Part shown: positions 5,825 through 7,293 of the stretch, one piece after another
How the letters are laid out: each line of letters begins with the position of its first letter
How positions within the stretch are numbered: position 1 is the stretch's first letter
From: an uncultured Anaerotruncus sp.
Lineage (GTDB): Bacteria > Bacillota > Clostridia > Oscillospirales > Ruminococcaceae
Reading direction: 5' to 3'
DNA length: 7,293 nucleotides
NCBI RefSeq assembly: GCF_902490045.1
Contig: NZ_CABUCJ010000114.1
Span: forward strand, 1-7,293
Program-made: the position numbers and the translations under genes
Notes under the pieces: model-generated
The model's database searches: none
Told to the model about the DNA's origin: nothing
Seen by the model: the letters and a program-made list of their open reading frames with translations, nothing else

Positions 5825-6415
5825 TTGCGCACCGGGAACAAAAAGGGATACGTCCTGCTGACGGTCGTCTGCGTCTTCGCCTTCCTGTCGGCGCTCGGCT
5901 TCACGCTGCTGACGGCGGCGCTCGCAAATATGCAGAGCGCCGAGCGTAAGCTTGCCGGCGCGCAGGCCGACGCCTACGCCGTCTCGCTGGCCGAATCGGT
6001 CAACGGCATGGTGGAGGCGGGGCGGTTCGAGCCGCTCGTATCGGGGTGGAAGCAGGCCGCCGCTGCCTCCGCCAGCATTCCAGACGGCCGGGATTCGGTC
6101 TTTTTGCCGGGCAGCGGCCCGGCGAACGTCCTGCGGTCGGAGGAGATCTCCGTCTCCGACCCGGCCGACCCAGGTGCGGACGGCCGGACGGTCCGGATGG
6201 ACGCCTCCTTCTTCCTCTCGGACGTCACCGTGCGGCGGGACCCCGCCGACCCGGACAACCGCGCCAAATATACCGCCTCCGGCACGCTCGAGGCCGATCT
6301 GGCCGTCACCTGCCTGCTCGACGGCCGGGAGGTGTCCATCCGGTTCCACAGCACCTTCGACGCGGCAGCGGACGCCGGGAAGTGGCGGCTGCGCCGGTTT
6401 GTAAAGGAGGACTGA
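5825..6415 (+). CDS. PilX-like minor pilin (type IV pilin-like protein)
   Basis: The predicted 196-residue product begins with a short basic leader and a pilin-type cleavage site, NKKG|YVLLTV (Gly8/Tyr9). A hydrophobic helix of about 25 residues follows (YVLLTVVCVFAFLSALGFTLLTAALA), then an amphipathic helix (NMQSAERKLAGAQADAYAVSLAESVNGMV). Position +5 of the mature protein is Thr13 rather than the usual Glu, as in GspK/PilX-type minor pilins. The rest is a polar globular domain with D/R-rich beta-strand stretches, which I cannot assign further. I chose the TTG start at 5825 because GGAGG (5813-5817) lies 7 bases before it. The frame is open upstream to 5687, but those codons overlap the promoter and lack a ribosome binding site. 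It heads a three-gene pilin-like operon; the next gene starts 3 bases after its stop. Likely exported and processed by prepilin peptidase. Family fit is good, role inferred. Confidence 0.8.
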   Translation: MRTGNKKGYVLLTVVCVFAFLSALGFTLLTAALANMQSAERKLAGAQADAYAVSLAESVNGMVEAGRFEPLVSGWKQAAAASASIPDGRDSVFLPGSGPANVLRSEEISVSDPADPGADGRTVRMDASFFLSDVTVRRDPADPDNRAKYTASGTLEADLAVTCLLDGREVSIRFHSTFDAAADAGKWRLRRFVKED

Positions 6416-6418
6416 GCC

Positions 6419-6781
6419 ATGCGCCGGAAAATTGGGAAGCTGCTCCGGAAAAAACAGGGTTTTACGCTGATCGAATCGGTGCTCGGCGTGCTGCTCTTCG
6501 CGCTTGTAATGACGGTCGTCTCGGCCCTCTTCGTGACTTCGTCGCGCATCACGGTCCGCACCCAGCAGTCGGAAAACGCGGTCAACCGGGTCATCGCCCT
6601 TTCGGAGGAGGCGGGCGCGGACCTCTCCGCGCCCTATGAGACGCGCGATTTCTCCCTCGCCTTCGGCGGGACGGTGAACGAGGAGCTGCGGCTCGTCACC
6701 TATGAGGTTCCAAACGGCGACGGAACCGTGCGCCTGAGCAAATTCGTCTACGCGCCCGCGGAAACGGGGGGAACGCCATGA
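6419..6781 (+). CDS. Type IV prepilin-like protein (N-terminal cleavage/methylation motif)
   Basis: This 120-residue prepilin has a basic leader (MRRKIGKLLRKKQG), the canonical motif G|FTLIES with cleavage after Gly14 and the conserved Glu at mature position 5 (Glu19), then a hydrophobic helix (VLGVLLFALVMTVVSALFV). The remaining ~80 residues form a small polar domain. Prepilin peptidase should cut and methylate it, and the helix then packs into a pilus or pseudopilus. AAGGAGG at 6404-6410, 8 bases upstream of ATG 6419, is an excellent ribosome binding site that lies inside the end of the previous gene. Its stop overlaps the next start (ATGA, 6778-6781). The short length suggests a minor pilin or pseudopilin (PilV-, GspI- or ComG-like); I cannot choose among these. 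Confidence 0.9.
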   Translation: MRRKIGKLLRKKQGFTLIESVLGVLLFALVMTVVSALFVTSSRITVRTQQSENAVNRVIALSEEAGADLSAPYETRDFSLAFGGTVNEELRLVTYEVPNGDGTVRLSKFVYAPAETGGTP

Positions 6782-7260
6782 GCCGCCTGCGCGCCCTGCT
6801 GCGGAAAAAGAGGGGCTTCACCCTCATCGAGATGATCGTGGCGATGACCGTCTCCGCCCTGCTGATGGCGGGGATCGCCGCGCTGCTGCCGAGCTTTGTG
6901 AAAATCCACGCGCACAGCATCGACCTCTCCTACGCGAAAAAAATCTCCAACAGCATCGAGGAGGCGCTCAAAAACGAGCTCTCCTTCGCCTCCCGCGTCG
7001 CCGTCTCGGCGGACGGCGCGACCCTCACCTACACCGGCCGCCACGGCGAAAAGACGGTCGACGGGAACGCCGGCCCGCCCGTCGTCGAAGGGCTCGCCTA
7101 CGACCCCGGCTACTATATGGGCCAGCAGGTCTCCCTCCGCTTTTCCCTCGACGGGGAGGTCTGCACCGTCTCGATTTCCGTGCGCGACCGCGCGGGCGGC
7201 AGTCTCTACAGCGCCGACCGGCCCATCCGGCTGCACGGGATTCCGCCCGACGCCCCTTAG
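6778..7260 (+). CDS. Type IV prepilin-like protein (PilW/GspJ-like minor pilin)
   Basis: The 160-residue protein starts with MSRLRALLRKKRG, then G|FTLIEMIVAM with cleavage after Gly13 and Glu18 at mature position 5. A hydrophobic helix follows (MIVAMTVSALLMAGIAALLPSFV), then KIHAHSIDLSYAKKISNSIEEALKNEL, a continuation of the N-terminal helix as seen in minor pilins. The C-terminal domain is rich in beta-strand stretches and has one cysteine. The leader and motif closely resemble those of the preceding gene (LLRKKxGFTLIE), so the two are probably paralogues from duplication. It starts at ATG 6778, overlapping the previous stop, with a G-rich run (about 6765-6770) as ribosome binding site. It ends with TAG, and no further gene begins in the last 33 bases. 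It probably forms part of the same filament tip or base complex; assembly ATPase, platform protein and peptidase are not in view. Confidence 0.9.
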   Translation: MSRLRALLRKKRGFTLIEMIVAMTVSALLMAGIAALLPSFVKIHAHSIDLSYAKKISNSIEEALKNELSFASRVAVSADGATLTYTGRHGEKTVDGNAGPPVVEGLAYDPGYYMGQQVSLRFSLDGEVCTVSISVRDRAGGSLYSADRPIRLHGIPPDAP

Positions 7261-7278
7261 CCGTACATCCGGACATTC

Positions 7279-7293
7279 AAAAAACGCCCCCGG
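7279..7293 (+). terminator. Probable left arm of a terminator, cut by the window edge
   Basis: After the last pilin stop comes AAAAAACGCCCCCGG to the end of the window. An A-run leading into a GC-rich arm looks like the 5' half of a rho-independent terminator, as in the hairpin at 2335-2372. The other half lies outside, so this is a suggestion only. Confidence 0.35.

Overview
The window is GC-rich, gene-dense bacterial chromosome. A dipicolinate synthase gene (spoVFB/dpaB), a GatCAB amidotransferase locus, AGGAGG-type ribosome binding sites and SigA-like promoters point to an endospore-lineage Firmicute. A high-GC member of class Clostridia (Oscillospiraceae/Ruminococcaceae-like) is my best guess. 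This rests on gene content and sequence style, not on a database match.

Layout. (1) 1-2329, plus strand: the 3' part of gatA, overlapping complete gatB by ATGA. Together they make the glutamine-dependent Asp/Glu-tRNA amidotransferase. (2) 2341-2372: a strong hairpin between convergent genes. Its T-run lies on the minus-strand side, so it mainly ends the next gene. (3) 2386-3030, minus: a bactofilin with an N-terminal hydrophobic segment, read from a clear SigA-type promoter (3163-3191) through a leader of about 125 nt. (4) 3031-3494: an intergenic region with an unusual AT-rich core, divergent promoters and short direct repeats. (5) 3495-4871, plus: a lipoprotein made of two tandem homologous domains, ended by a perfect 15-bp hairpin at 4878-4911. 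(6) 4925-5494, minus: intact dpaB. It is preceded by only the last ~48 codons of dpaA; homology stops near 5640. (7) From about 5650: a new plus-strand block with its own promoter (5750-5778) and three tightly packed type IV pilin-like genes (PilX-like, then two canonical prepilins), running to a probable terminator cut by the window edge.

How the genes relate. gatA and gatB are translationally coupled and make one enzyme. dpaB should work with DpaA to make dipicolinate for the spore core, but its partner is broken here. The three pilin-like genes form one operon, probably minor pilins of a type IV pilus or related secretion/competence filament. The bactofilin and the lipoprotein are single-gene units transcribed divergently.

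I see no CRISPR array, transposase, tRNA or rRNA. The most notable observations are the abrupt loss of dpaA next to the pilin operon and the internally duplicated lipoprotein.
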